Made by a program: the position numbers and the translations under genes
Assembly: GCA_039545355.1 (NCBI GenBank)
Contig: BCJJ01000015.1
Span: 682,001-746,000 of the forward strand
Length of the DNA: 64,000 bases
Reading direction: 5' to 3'
Origin: Trichosporon coremiiforme
Lineage: Eukaryota > Basidiomycota > Tremellomycetes > Trichosporonales > Trichosporonaceae
Notes under the pieces: generated by a model
Told to the model about the DNA's origin: nothing
The model's input: only the letters and a program-made list of their open reading frames with translations
Databases searched by the model: none
Shown: in pieces, positions 9,748 through 20,113 of the stretch
Position numbering within the stretch: the first letter of the stretch is position 1
Layout: the number at the start of each line of letters is the position of its first letter

Positions 9748-11214
9748 GGTGTCTGGTGAGGAGTGTGTGAATGAAGGAGGAGTGTGTCTTATTAGAGCAG
9801 GTAGGAGAGGGGCCAGCCAGTGGTCCAGTGGTCCGCAGGGGCACGTTGTGCAATGCTCCCCGCTGGGGTCGTGATTGCTTGCATGCCCAGTGCGGATCGG
9901 AGGCTCCGGTGGACGCCGAGTGCGGAGTCAACGAGCGTCATGTGACCTGACCTACGCAGGCGGACCACCCTCCGCCCACCCAGCATCGGCTATGGGGCAC
10001 TGGCTCTAGCCGTCGGGTGCCGAGATATCACGCGCGATGAATGCCGGCTTTCCCTCTGCCTCTCACCATTCAGTCCTCCAAGGTTTTCCCACAGCTTCCA
10101 AGTTCAGACGCATGCCTCCCCCACACCCTTGAGGGATTCGTCACCGTGTAGTACCACAACTGTGCGCCCTGTGCAGTCGCTACCTAGTCGGGCAGTGTTT
10201 GGTCCGGACTCAAGAGGAAGCCGCAGCCAAGTCGTATGGGCCTAACTGACACTAACGTCGCCGACGACGGGGCCTCCGTTGATGGCGGGGAACTACTCCG
10301 CCGCCCGCCGTAGTGCCATATGGACGTCTTCAACAAGCAACCAAGACAGCGGATGGGCGGCGATGCACCCCGCCAGTCACTTGTATGCATCTTGTCGGGC
10401 CCGAAATGTACATAAACCCGCTGTCCGAAGTCTTGACAAAGTCCCGATTCGGCTTTGTCTGTTCGCAGGTGTGGGGCCAGAGGGATCGCGATCGACCGAT
10501 TCGATGGCATGTCACCACGATTCAGTTGGGAACCGAGTCTGATTCACAGCCGGGCCGGAGACGAGTCACAAGGGCCGCCGTCAAAGGATGTCGCCAGCTT
10601 CCTTGTGGGGTAGGTTGTGTACTGAGCATGTGCAACTGTGAGCGGCACCGCGTCAGTGTGCCATTCACAACCGCTGGCAGCCGTCCTAAGCTCTCGCTAA
10701 GGCTCTTGGAACATGGGACCTGACATCCCGGGACGGTGGGGGACCTTATGTCGGTCCGCCTGACGTCGCTTTGGCCTTCCAGTTAGTCCGCCTGACACTG
10801 TGTTGTGTCCCGCATCGTCCAAGTTTAGAACCACAGGCTAAGAGCACGGGTGACTGGCCGCCTCGAGCTGCGGGATTGTTGTGACGATGTTGTGGCTTTT
10901 GACTACGGGTTTGGACAGATCCAGATACCGGTGGGCTTGCGGGCCCTAGACGTCGACGATGTCATGGGACCACGGAACCCAGAGCTGAACAAGCTACTAG
11001 CTCACTCCGTCAGGTGACACTCACTTCGGTAGAGATAGGCACACCACCTGTCAACACATTGCGCGCGCAGACGGGGAGGCGTACACTCACGTTCTCACGA
11101 GGCCCAGCTACGTGCCGCCGTGAACGGGTACGGCCGTGATGCGGGCGCGAGGCCCGGCTCGAGATCCATGGGTGGCGCCAGAAACCGATACCAAGCGGCA
11201 TCAGGCGACGCAGG
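9748..11214. other. Intergenic, no gene seen
   Basis: About 1.5 kb between the divergent starts of the hydrolase (minus) and the flavin monooxygenase (plus). It should contain both promoters. Only short ORFs without family resemblance occur. Confidence 0.45.
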
Positions 11215-11220
11215 TATAAA
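11215..11220 (+). promoter_or_regulatory. TATA box of the flavin monooxygenase gene
   Basis: TATAAA in the context CAGGTATAAAGCC, 44 bases upstream of the ATG at 11264. This implies a very short leader. Confidence 0.55.
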
Positions 11221-11263
11221 GCCTCCACCGAAATGACCCGGGAATCCTCTTCCCCACGACATT

Positions 11264-12898
11264 ATGACAATCGACAGGACTCCCCAGGTGCTCGACGCGG
11301 TTGTGCTCGGCGCAGGCGTCTCGGGCCTGTACCAGCTGTACCAGCTGCGCGAGGCCGGACTCAAGGTGCGCGCGTTCGAGGCCGGCGCCGACGTTGGCGG
11401 CACGTGGTACTGGAACCGCTACCCCGGAGCCAGGTTCGACAGCGAGGCGTCGATCTACCAGCTCTTCTTCTCTGAGGACCTGTACAAGGGCTGGAGCTGG
11501 AGCGAGCGCTTCCCGGGCCAGCCCGAGGTGGAGCGCTGGCTGCAGTACGTCACCGACAAACTCGACCTGAGGAAGGACATCAGTTTCAACTCGCGCATCG
11601 AGAGCGCCACCTGGGACGACCAGAGGCAGCGGTGGACGATCAAGACGAGCGACGGCCAGGTCCTCGACGCCCAATACTTTATCAGCTGCGGCGGCATGCT
11701 CTCCGCTCCGCTCACCAACGTCTTCGAGGGCATGGACGACTTCAAGGGCCAGATCGAGTACACCTCTCTCTATCCCCGCGAGGGCGTCGACGTAAAGGGT
11801 AAGCGTGTCGGCGTCATCGGCGTCGGCGCGACTGGCATCCAGGTGATCCAAACCATCGCGCCGGACTGCAAGGAACTCAAGGTCTTTGCGCGCACGCCGC
11901 AGTACACGCTGCCGATGAAGAACCCGAAGTGGGGCCAGGCGGACGTGGACGCGTACCACTCGCGCTTTGACGAGTACAAGGCGCGCGTGCCGTACACGTT
12001 CAGTGGGTTCGAGTACGACTGGGACCCGGAGAAGGACTGGGACTCCATGTCCAAGGACGAGAGGGACCAGCACTTGCAAGAAGTGTTCGACCACGGCTCG
12101 CTCAAGATGTGGCTCGCGTCCACGCGCGACATCTTCTTCAAGGAGGACGTGTCGGCGTATGTCTCCAATTTTGTCGCGGACAAGATGAAGGCACGCCTCC
12201 AGAACGACCCGCACCTCCTCGACGTGCTCGTCCCAAGCCCCGAGCTCTACGGCTTCGGCACGCACCGCGTCCCTCTCGAGCGCGGGTACCTCGAGACGTT
12301 CCTGCGTCCGAACGTCGAGGCGATCAGCGTGCGCAAGGACAGGAACCCGATCAAGCGCTTTGTGTCGAACGGCATCGAGCTCCAGGATGGCCGCGTCGTC
12401 GAGCTCGACACGGTCATCCTCGCCATCGGCTTCGATGCCGGCAGTGGCTGCCTCTCCCGCGTAGACGTGAGGGGCAAGGACGGCCGCTGCCTCTCCGAGG
12501 AGTGGGGGCGGGACATCCGCACCACGATCGGACTGGGCAAGCACGGTTACCCGAACCTGCTCATGACTGCCGTCCCTCTGGCGCCGAGTGCGGCGCTCTG
12601 CAACATGACGACGTGCCTCGCTCAGCAGACTGAGTGGATCACCGCCCTCGTCAAGCAGATGCGCGAGAAGGGCGAGAAGGTCGTCGAACCCAGCGAGGAG
12701 GCGGAGAACAAGTGGGTCGAACACCACGACTCCCTCGTCAACACTACGCTCTTCCCTAAGTCTGACTCGTGGTACATGGGCTCCAACGTTGAGGGGAAAC
12801 AGCGCCGGATGCTGTCCTATGTCGGAGGCGTTGGTACGTACAGGCAGAAGTGCGAGGAGGAGGCAAAAGCAAACTACCCCTCGTTCGTGCGCGCGTAG
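11264..12898 (+). CDS. Baeyer-Villiger-type flavin monooxygenase
   Basis: Intronless, 544 residues. An FAD Rossmann motif GAGVSG is at 16-21, GGTWYWNRYPGARFDSE at 45-61 and an NADPH Rossmann motif GVGATG at 186-191. The 45-61 segment is the first Baeyer-Villiger fingerprint. The second fingerprint position reads FKGQIEYTSLYP (160-171): the frame F-x-G is kept, but the usual His is Tyr and the Trp before Pro is also Tyr. Type I Baeyer-Villiger enzymes insert oxygen next to a ketone using NADPH and O2. With this change it may be a divergent member or an N-hydroxylase-like relative. A TATA box lies 44 bases upstream. The gene is convergent with the M28 peptidase, and nothing nearby suggests a biosynthetic cluster. 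A long open frame on the opposite strand is a composition effect. Confidence 0.9.
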   Translation: MTIDRTPQVLDAVVLGAGVSGLYQLYQLREAGLKVRAFEAGADVGGTWYWNRYPGARFDSEASIYQLFFSEDLYKGWSWSERFPGQPEVERWLQYVTDKLDLRKDISFNSRIESATWDDQRQRWTIKTSDGQVLDAQYFISCGGMLSAPLTNVFEGMDDFKGQIEYTSLYPREGVDVKGKRVGVIGVGATGIQVIQTIAPDCKELKVFARTPQYTLPMKNPKWGQADVDAYHSRFDEYKARVPYTFSGFEYDWDPEKDWDSMSKDERDQHLQEVFDHGSLKMWLASTRDIFFKEDVSAYVSNFVADKMKARLQNDPHLLDVLVPSPELYGFGTHRVPLERGYLETFLRPNVEAISVRKDRNPIKRFVSNGIELQDGRVVELDTVILAIGFDAGSGCLSRVDVRGKDGRCLSEEWGRDIRTTIGLGKHGYPNLLMTAVPLAPSAALCNMTTCLAQQTEWITALVKQMREKGEKVVEPSEEAENKWVEHHDSLVNTTLFPKSDSWYMGSNVEGKQRRMLSYVGGVGTYRQKCEEEAKANYPSFVRA

Positions 12899-13207
12899 GT
12901 TTGGGATCAAGGTCAGAAGTCATAAGTCCGCATATAAGTAGCTAGTTCTTGTTCGGTGTGTCAATGATAAGTCCTACCAGTGTGTCCATGTTGCGGGAGA
13001 GTCGCGGTGAAGGGTCAGGAAGAGTGTCCGCAAACGTACCGCGAGTCATCTGGAGCCGGACGTGCAAGTCATTGTGAGACTGACTGATCGGCAGAAGACG
13101 CTACTGCCCCTTGATGTGTGGACCGTTTCATAACATCATGTCCCCCTACTGCTGCTGACTATTTTATGAACTTAGGTTTCATGGACTAAACTACCCAAAC
13201 CCCCCGC
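12899..13207. other. Convergent intergenic spacer
   Basis: About 310 bases between the stops of the monooxygenase and the aminopeptidase; presumably both 3' ends. Nothing else seen. Confidence 0.5.
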
Positions 13208-14373
13208 TTAAGCGGCAAGCTCGAGAGCGAACGCAATAGCGAGCTTGGAGAATTTGAGGAGATGCTTGAAGCTGAATCCCTCCTGGTCAATAGTGTCGTT
13301 AGGGCTGTGAATGACGGGGGAGTGCTTTCCGTACTCGGCCTCGAACGAGAACGCAGAGGGGTATCCCGAGGTGTTCCATGACGCGTGGTCAGAGCACGCG
13401 TAGCCGCAGTAGGTGTCGCGCGCCGGGATGTCGAGGTACGTGCCGACCGCGGCCGAGATGAAGTCGGCGAGGTTCGCGTTGACGTTGTCGCGGACGACGC
13501 CGACGTGCTCGTCTCCGGGCGGGAAGTAGCCCGTCATGTCGCAGTTGAGGTACGCCTTGACGTCAATGCCCTGGCGCTTGTACTCCGCCGCGACAACCTG
13601 GGAGCCAAGCAGTCCAGCCTCTTCGCCAGAGTACCAGTGGAACTCGACCTGGTTCTTGAACTTGATGCCGCTCTCAACGAGGACGCGGAACGCCTCGAGC
13701 AGCGTAGTCGTTCCAGAGCCGTTGTCGTCGGCGCCGGGAGAGCGTCCGTAAGGGTCCATGCCCGAGACCGAGTCGAGGTGCGCGCCGACGATCACGCGAG
13801 GCTTGTTCTTGTTGCCGGGGAGAGTGGCGATGATGCTGTCCTGGCCCCAAGGGTGCGACACGGAACGAACAGAGACCTCCTTCCGGTTGTGCGGGACGCC
13901 CTCGGAGATCTTGTTAACCTGGTCGAGGAGCCACTTCTGCGACTGGCTGCCGGTCTGCGACTTGTAGTACCTCGTCTCGAAGGCCGAGAACTGCGTCAAA
14001 AAGTCGCGCGCACGGCCCTCGTCCAGCTTAGCGGCGAGCTGCTCGACCTGACCCTTGTACTTGCCGGGCGAAGGGTACTCTGTGGGGTTAGCGCAAGAAG
14101 ACCGGGAAGCTTTAGGGGAGGGTATCACTCACGTTGTTCATGGGCTTTCTTGCCGCCCGCGGCCTTCCAGCCGCGCCACGCCTTGCGGTCCTCCTTGTTG
14201 TTTGTCACGTCAAAATAGTTGCGGCCCTTGCCCTTCTCGGTGAAGAGCTCAGCCTCGGTGAGCAGGACGGGCTCCTCGTTCTCGCCGAAGACGGCGAGGC
14301 GCTTTCCGTCATCGCGCGCGACGGGCGAGGCAGCAACGAGGAGGGGCAGGAGGGTAAAGAGGGTGAGCTTCAT
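13208..14373 (-). CDS. Secreted M28 leucine aminopeptidase
   Basis: Exons 14133-14373 and 13208-14079; 53-nt intron with GTGAGT donor and GCTAACCCCACAG acceptor; 370 residues. The start MKLTLFTLLPLLVAASPVA is a clear signal peptide, followed by a propeptide of about 60 residues. All co-catalytic zinc ligands of family M28 are present: H181 (HLDS), D199 (GADDNGSG), E233/E234 (SGEEAGLLGS), D261 (CDMTG) and H338 (HSPNDT). E233 is the expected general base. C305 and C309 (CGYAC) match the active-site disulphide of M28E enzymes. It should release N-terminal hydrophobic residues from peptides outside the cell, a nutritional role. A TATATAA motif lies 58 bases upstream. Confidence 0.95.
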
Positions 14374-14430
14374 GTCGGCTGCAGGCTGGGTGTTCGGAGT
14401 ACTGAGGTCGTCATGTCTCAACAGCACACC

Positions 14431-14437
14431 TTATATA
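14431..14437 (-). promoter_or_regulatory. TATA box of the aminopeptidase gene
   Basis: TATATAA on the minus strand, 58 bases upstream of ATG 14373. Confidence 0.55.
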
Positions 14438-17400
14438 CCTGTCGAGGACGGCTCAGTATCCTTGAGATGAGCGTGTGTGACACCAGCTTGACGAGCTCTC
14501 ACGCCGTACGCTGTGGCCGTGCGCTTCTCGTGCCCTCAATCCTCAATCGCCCATGTGCTCGATGTCTTCTCCGGCTCTCCGTTGCCCGCGCGGCATTCGC
14601 GGGGCTTGACGTCGTGCTTGGCTTGTGCTCTGGCATCCCTCCTGGAGCTTCGTGTCCCTGCCTCTGCCGGGGCAGACAAGCTTCCATTGAGCGGTCCTGT
14701 AGGATCCTTGGGATCTCTCACGGCGCCAAGCGAGCGCCGCGAGCGAGGGAAGGGAGCAAGGGTCCCATAGGATGGAGTGTTACTCCGTCCATGGGCTCGC
14801 CAGGACGTGTACGAGAACACGGGAGCGCGGGCCAGAGCGCGGGCCAAAGCTACGCAATTCAATTAGTCTGATAAGATTATTCCACTAAGGCGATTTGGCC
14901 GAGCATCGGCAGGTCGAGCTTGGGGGCTGCCCACCCGCAAAAGCGTGCACCCTCGGCCTCTTCCCGGCTTCCTGGGGCAGCGTAAGGGTGCGAGGAACGC
15001 CCCGGCCTTGGTGCTGCACATGCTCTCGTCTCGTCTGGACCTTCTGGAGGGATGAGCGGATATGAGATGCAGGGTTCGTTCGATTGGAACGCGTGGATGG
15101 GTTGACCTTAGGACCCCATTCTTGCTGGTCGGCGAGCGCGGCGTCGCGCGGCTTCTGTCGTCATTGTTTCGCGCATTACGCTCACCCCCGAGCGATCGAA
15201 ACAGAAAACAGAACGTCTACGGCCTTGGCAGGGTCACGCCTGCAAGGGCCGCAGCCGCGAAACTGTCAGGGCGCCAGCCCAGCGCCGGCGACTTGTCAAT
15301 GGACCAGAGGAGCGGATGCAGGCTGAGAAGGAACATGAGATGAAATGTGGGGCTCAACCTCCACGTCTGGCCATGCGCCTTATCGTACCTCACACCTCCC
15401 ACACGTTGGCTTTTGGCTTGGCGTTCCTGGCTCCCCTTTCGGTGGGTCGGTGGGCGACTTGACGAATTCCATGCCTTCGCGCGTGACCTCTTCCCAGAAT
15501 TGTTTGCAATCAGAAGCCAGACCCACGCACACTTCATCTGCGTTCCAGACGTATCTCCGACCTCCGGAACGCCCGGAACTTGAAGGTTAGTGCCGGATCA
15601 TCGCCTGATTCGGCCAAGAACATGGCAGTTTCGGGGACACATCAATGAGCCCCCCAGTGAGATGACAACGGTGCGCGGAGAAGCTCAGGATTGCAGGACC
15701 CCCGAATCACACTATCTCCTCCAGTCCACACGTAAACCTTGCTCACTAGCCTCGTGCCCGGCTGTCGGGGCTCGGGCTCGGGGTGACCGAACCTCGGCAC
15801 GGCCCAAGCACACAGCCTGCCCGAGTGTAATCAACCAACGGATGATAGCGCCAGCCCAAGGCACGACAGCGACAGTGCGATAGCGATACAGTTCAGAGCC
15901 CAATCCAAAAGACTAGGGGAGCACGTCCCGCCACACCGCTGGAAACGAGAACATCGACGCGCGGCAGGACTTAGTTCGGGCAGTGCGCAAGGGCGGTGCA
16001 TGCAGTGCAGGACACGGAGCTAGCGGAGCTTCTGATTCTTATCGGGAAAGGACAAGGCACGGGACACGAGCCCAGTAGACCGAATCTCGCAGGTCTACGG
16101 CGAAGGAATGGTCACGACACGGTTGGACCGGTCAACTCGGCGTGATCAGACGGTACCGGTGCCCCGTCAACCTTCGTGTGTCTGCACCGGTCTGCACCGC
16201 CTGCCTTAAGATGTGGGGTGCAGTGTGAAGTTGCAAGCCAGCTCTGTGAGGTCATGCGGGATCGGAATGAGCAAGGGACTGTCTCGGATTAGCAGAAGCG
16301 ATGCGACGGGTAGGCGGAAGCCAATCGGAGCTTGATCATGACTGTGGATGACGGGGGGTCGGTACGTTACGAGGTCAGTCCGGTGTTGTGAGGCGTGGGT
16401 TCGCGCTGCGACTCTCCACCAATGTGGCGAAGCATGGCCGCCAGCCCTCGATATCGATGGCACCTATCTCACATGCGCGCAACAGCAGGTACTGGCGACT
16501 GGCCAGCGGAGTAGCTTTCAAAGTTCCGCCTTTGGTCGCATGTCACGACGCAACATCACGTCCGCCGGCGATACCTGAGCCTCGCTCGTGCTTTCCGCCA
16601 ACCCCCGCCATTCATCGCACCTACGGCTAGGATGAGACTGCAGCTGACAGCCACGGCCACTTGTCAAGTTGATTGTAGCTCTGCGCCTGTCAGCCAAAGT
16701 TGAGGCCACCAACAGCTTACTTCTGTCCATCTCACTCCTTCCTTGCGCTACACGTGAGACAATGGTATGTGTTTGTGACAGCTCCCTTCGATCTGGGTTC
16801 TTCCAACACTCATTTCACTCTCGAGGCACTGAGGTAGTCGAAGAAGGACGGAGGATGAGGGAAGACGGCGGAAGGGGGAAGGCGACGGACGATGGATGGC
16901 GAAGGGCGAAGTTAGTCGATGGAGAGGCGAAGCTCGGCGGTCACTGAACCCGGGTAGGTGACTAGATGGCTAAGGTTGTGCTGTGACTCCGTGTGGCTCT
17001 GACTGGTAGGCTAGGTGTTCAAGTGTTCTGCGAGTCAGCTGTCAAACAGACGCCCGTAGCTTGCCTTGCTCTAGTTTCCCTCGCGTTGCCTATCATCAGC
17101 AGGGGTGGTCAGTGGAGTGAGTGAGATATGAGCAAGCAGTATTACAGTGTAGCTGGAGAGTCAAAGAAAGAGGAGACGCGTGCCGTCGGTCTGGACGAGA
17201 AAGGAGGGAAGAAGGGAAGACGAAAGACAGTCTATGATTGCAGTAGCGGCAAGGAGTCGAGATGAAGGTATGCTTACGTCAGCATTTCAGGCACCGATAA
17301 CAATCGATAACCTTGTGGTTTGAGCCTGACACGTCACCTCTTCTAACTTTCAATTGCGACGACACTGGTCTGCACTCACCACAAGTCATGCGATTGCGCG

Positions 17401-17726
17401 GTCGAGCTTCTCCGCTCACGACGATGCCTCCACAACAGGGGGCCAGATGTAGAGAAGAGCGATCGAGGAGTGACCAGGTCATATGCCCCCGCTGCGCCCT
17501 AACCCCAGCCTTGCCGCTGCACTGACCTCTGCTGACGTAGGTGGAGGGGGTGCAGATCGTGTCCGAGCTCGAGAGTTCCACATCAGAGCGTTCGCACGGT
17601 TTCAGCGACATCGATGGCTGACACAAAGCAAGCAAGGCATCGTGAATGACGTTAGGTACATCGAAAGCTGCTGCTACTACTCGTTAAGATTTCTACAACA
17701 CGGCTGAGCGGCGGTGCGCTTTTAGC
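14438..17726. other. Gene-free stretch
   Basis: About 3.3 kb without a coding region I can support. Open frames are short and lack family features. A 12-base unit (GAGCGCGGGCCA) is duplicated in tandem at 14823-14846. A non-coding transcript or a very fragmented gene cannot be excluded from sequence alone. Confidence 0.4.
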
Positions 17727-18554
17727 TTAGCCCCAGCGGCGGTCCTGCTCCTTCTGGGCCTCGTCCTGGCGGCGCTGCTCCTCGTCCATCTGGCGCTGCT
17801 TCTCCTCGAGACCCTCACCGCCGCGCTCCCACTCCTTGTCGAGCTCGGCCTGGCGGCGGTCGAGATCGGCCTGTTTGCTATCCAGGTCGTTCTGGCGGTC
17901 CTCGTTCGAGCGGTTGTCGTTGTTGCTGTTGTTCTGGTTCTGGTTGTTGTTCTGGTTGTTGTTGTTGTCGTTGTACTCCTTCTTCTCTGCGACGAGTTAG
18001 TACAAGGGAGAAACCAGCTCAACTCACCCTCCTGCTGCTGGTTGCGGTTGCGATCCTCCTCCTCACGCTTCTTGCGCTCCTCCTCCTCGCGCTTGTTCTT
18101 CTCCTCCTCGTCGCGCTGGCGGTTCTCGTTGTCCTCCTCCTGGCGCTTCTCCTCCTTGTGCTCCTTGTACTGGGATGTCAGCTCCACGTTCTTGGAAGCG
18201 CGAGCTGGTGGACTTACCTCGTGGACACCGTAGGCGGTGGCACCGGCAGCGGCACCGGCGGCGAGGAGGCCACCAACACCAGCGGCAATCTGACGTTAGC
18301 TTCTGATCGCAGCGCATGCCAAGTTAGCTGGGAGAACATACCTTCTGCTTGGTGGACCAGCCCTCCTTCTCCTCCTGCTGAGCCTGCTGCTGGCCTTGCT
18401 GGCCGTACTGCTGCTGGCCGTACGAAGTGTTGGTGTTCTGCTGCTGGAAGGGCTGCTGCTGCTGGCCGTAGCCGTCGGTCTTGCCGTACTGCTGCTGCTG
18501 CTGCTGGGCGACGTTCTCCTTGTCGCCGCCGGTGAACTTGTCGAGGAGACCCAT
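17727..18554 (-). CDS. Q/N-rich protein with glycine zipper and charged coiled coil
   Basis: Four exons: 18342-18554, 18218-18289, 18028-18169 and 17727-17986; introns of 52, 48 and 41 nt; 228 residues. The order is MGLLDKFTGGDKENV; a Gln/Tyr/Gly-rich segment with poly-Q; a glycine zipper (GVGGLLAAGAAAGATAYG) filling all of exon 2; a highly charged helix of E/K/R; an Asn/Gln-rich run; then a second charged helix ending QDRRWG. The N-terminal motif and the repeats suggest a cytosolic stress or membrane-associated protein, perhaps prone to condense. I do not recognise a family with confidence, and the charged helices could be a coiled coil. All four exons join in frame and no exon alone is long, so the model rests on good splice motifs and continuous low-complexity composition. 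Confidence 0.75.
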
Positions 18555-20113
18555 GGTGATTGTTAGTGTGTGTGTGTGTGCGTGTGGTGGAGGGGAGAGG
18601 GAGGGAGAGAGGGAGGGGATGAGATGAGGGATGAACGAGGAGTGAGAGAAGACGAGACGGCTTTATGTACACGACGAAAGGAGAGCTGACGTGCTGGCGT
18701 CTTCCCCCGGCTTCAGATCCCGAAGGGAGCGCAAGGGCGCGGCTGGGGGGCCGGCCCGCTGCCGAGCTGTCGTGCTGGAATGCAGCATGCAGCGTGCAGC
18801 ATGCGTGCCAGGGAGTCAGACAAATGTAATTGCGACGAAGTAGCGAGCTAGAGAGAGGCTAAGGCAGGGCAAGGCTGCGATTGCCGCAGGTCGGTAGGGG
18901 AGGATCGTGCGGATCGCGAGCCAGTGCGGTTGCCGTGAGGATCGTGAGGAACGGGCCAGGCGAAGGCGAGGTGGAGGCGGCCGCACTGGCGTAGGGGTAA
19001 TTGGAATAGCGCTACCTGTGACGTCTCGTCGGTTGTGATGATCTGCGCGAGGAGAAGGTTGGTGCGCTTGGGCCGGCTCATGGCGTCGCTCGCCTGTAAT
19101 CTGGCGCATTGGCGTACCACTCAGCGTCACGCCTTACCGCCCCGTCTACTCCTGTGCCCGTCGCTCACCCGACCGCACCCGGCCGCTACGCTGCGTCGAT
19201 CTCTGCGACAGTGCGACAGTCTACAGTGGGTCGAGCGCTCAGGTTAGCGGGCCACTGACTTCAGCGGCTCACCTAGCAGCGTCAGGCGTGCTACTAGGTG
19301 AAGGCTAGCTCGCCGGGCGTCACAGTCCAGAAGCCGCGTAGCGTCTAGTTCTACCGTACCCTTGCACACTGCGGCGTCTATGGCGAGCCAGATGGTACGG
19401 CCCGGTCATGGACGTGGAAGCGTACTTTGTCGCTGGACACGTATCACCACGGTGACTGTCAGACTGCAGGGGCATGAGAGGGTACGAGGGACGTGTAGAG
19501 CGATCGTCGACCCACTACAGTTGCTGACCCTCTGTCACTCAGGCGAAGCGAGCAGATCTGAAGTCCTGTACCGCCGCACCAGTTGAGCCATTTCCTCCAA
19601 GTGGTCACTCTCGATTCGTCAACCCTTTCGCGAGATACGATTGATGGCGAGGATCGATGGCGCCAAGGAGACCAAGGGGTAGGGACGAGGGAGGCGTCAC
19701 GGACGTCGTACGGGCAGCAAAGTGCACAAAGCTATGCGAGGATAGCCGATCCAACCAGGCCAGACATTGCTGCGGGCGGGTGACCGGGTCTGGAACTGGC
19801 CCTACGTGCCGTTCGGTTCCAGAAGACAGGCGCGTCCCTCCTACCCCCAGCCAATCGGCAGCAAGGGCGGGCTTCGGGACATCGGGCATCGACGTTCGAG
19901 CCCCGCAAACATCCCGGCACAGCATTCCTCCCGTCGTGCGACGTCGGTATCTAAGCCACGTGCGAGGTGTGCCTGCAGATCACTGATCATCACTTCGAGC
20001 GTTTGTGCGTGCTGTGATCGCTGCCATGCCCACAACGCACGGCCAGACACATGATCATTCTCTGCATGAAGTTCTATACACTATCCTGCTGTCACCTGTC
20101 AAACCCGAGGCGC
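18555..20113. other. Intergenic, no gene seen
   Basis: About 1.56 kb. It includes the promoter of the glycine-zipper gene. The stretch near 18781-18810 repeats GCAGCATGC-like words. No gene is supported. Confidence 0.45.

Noticed and set aside
11201..12910. 569-codon open frame antisense to the flavin monooxygenase
   Set aside because: It mirrors the sense gene codon for codon. High GC with third-position C/G removes stops on the other strand. The translation shows no family features.
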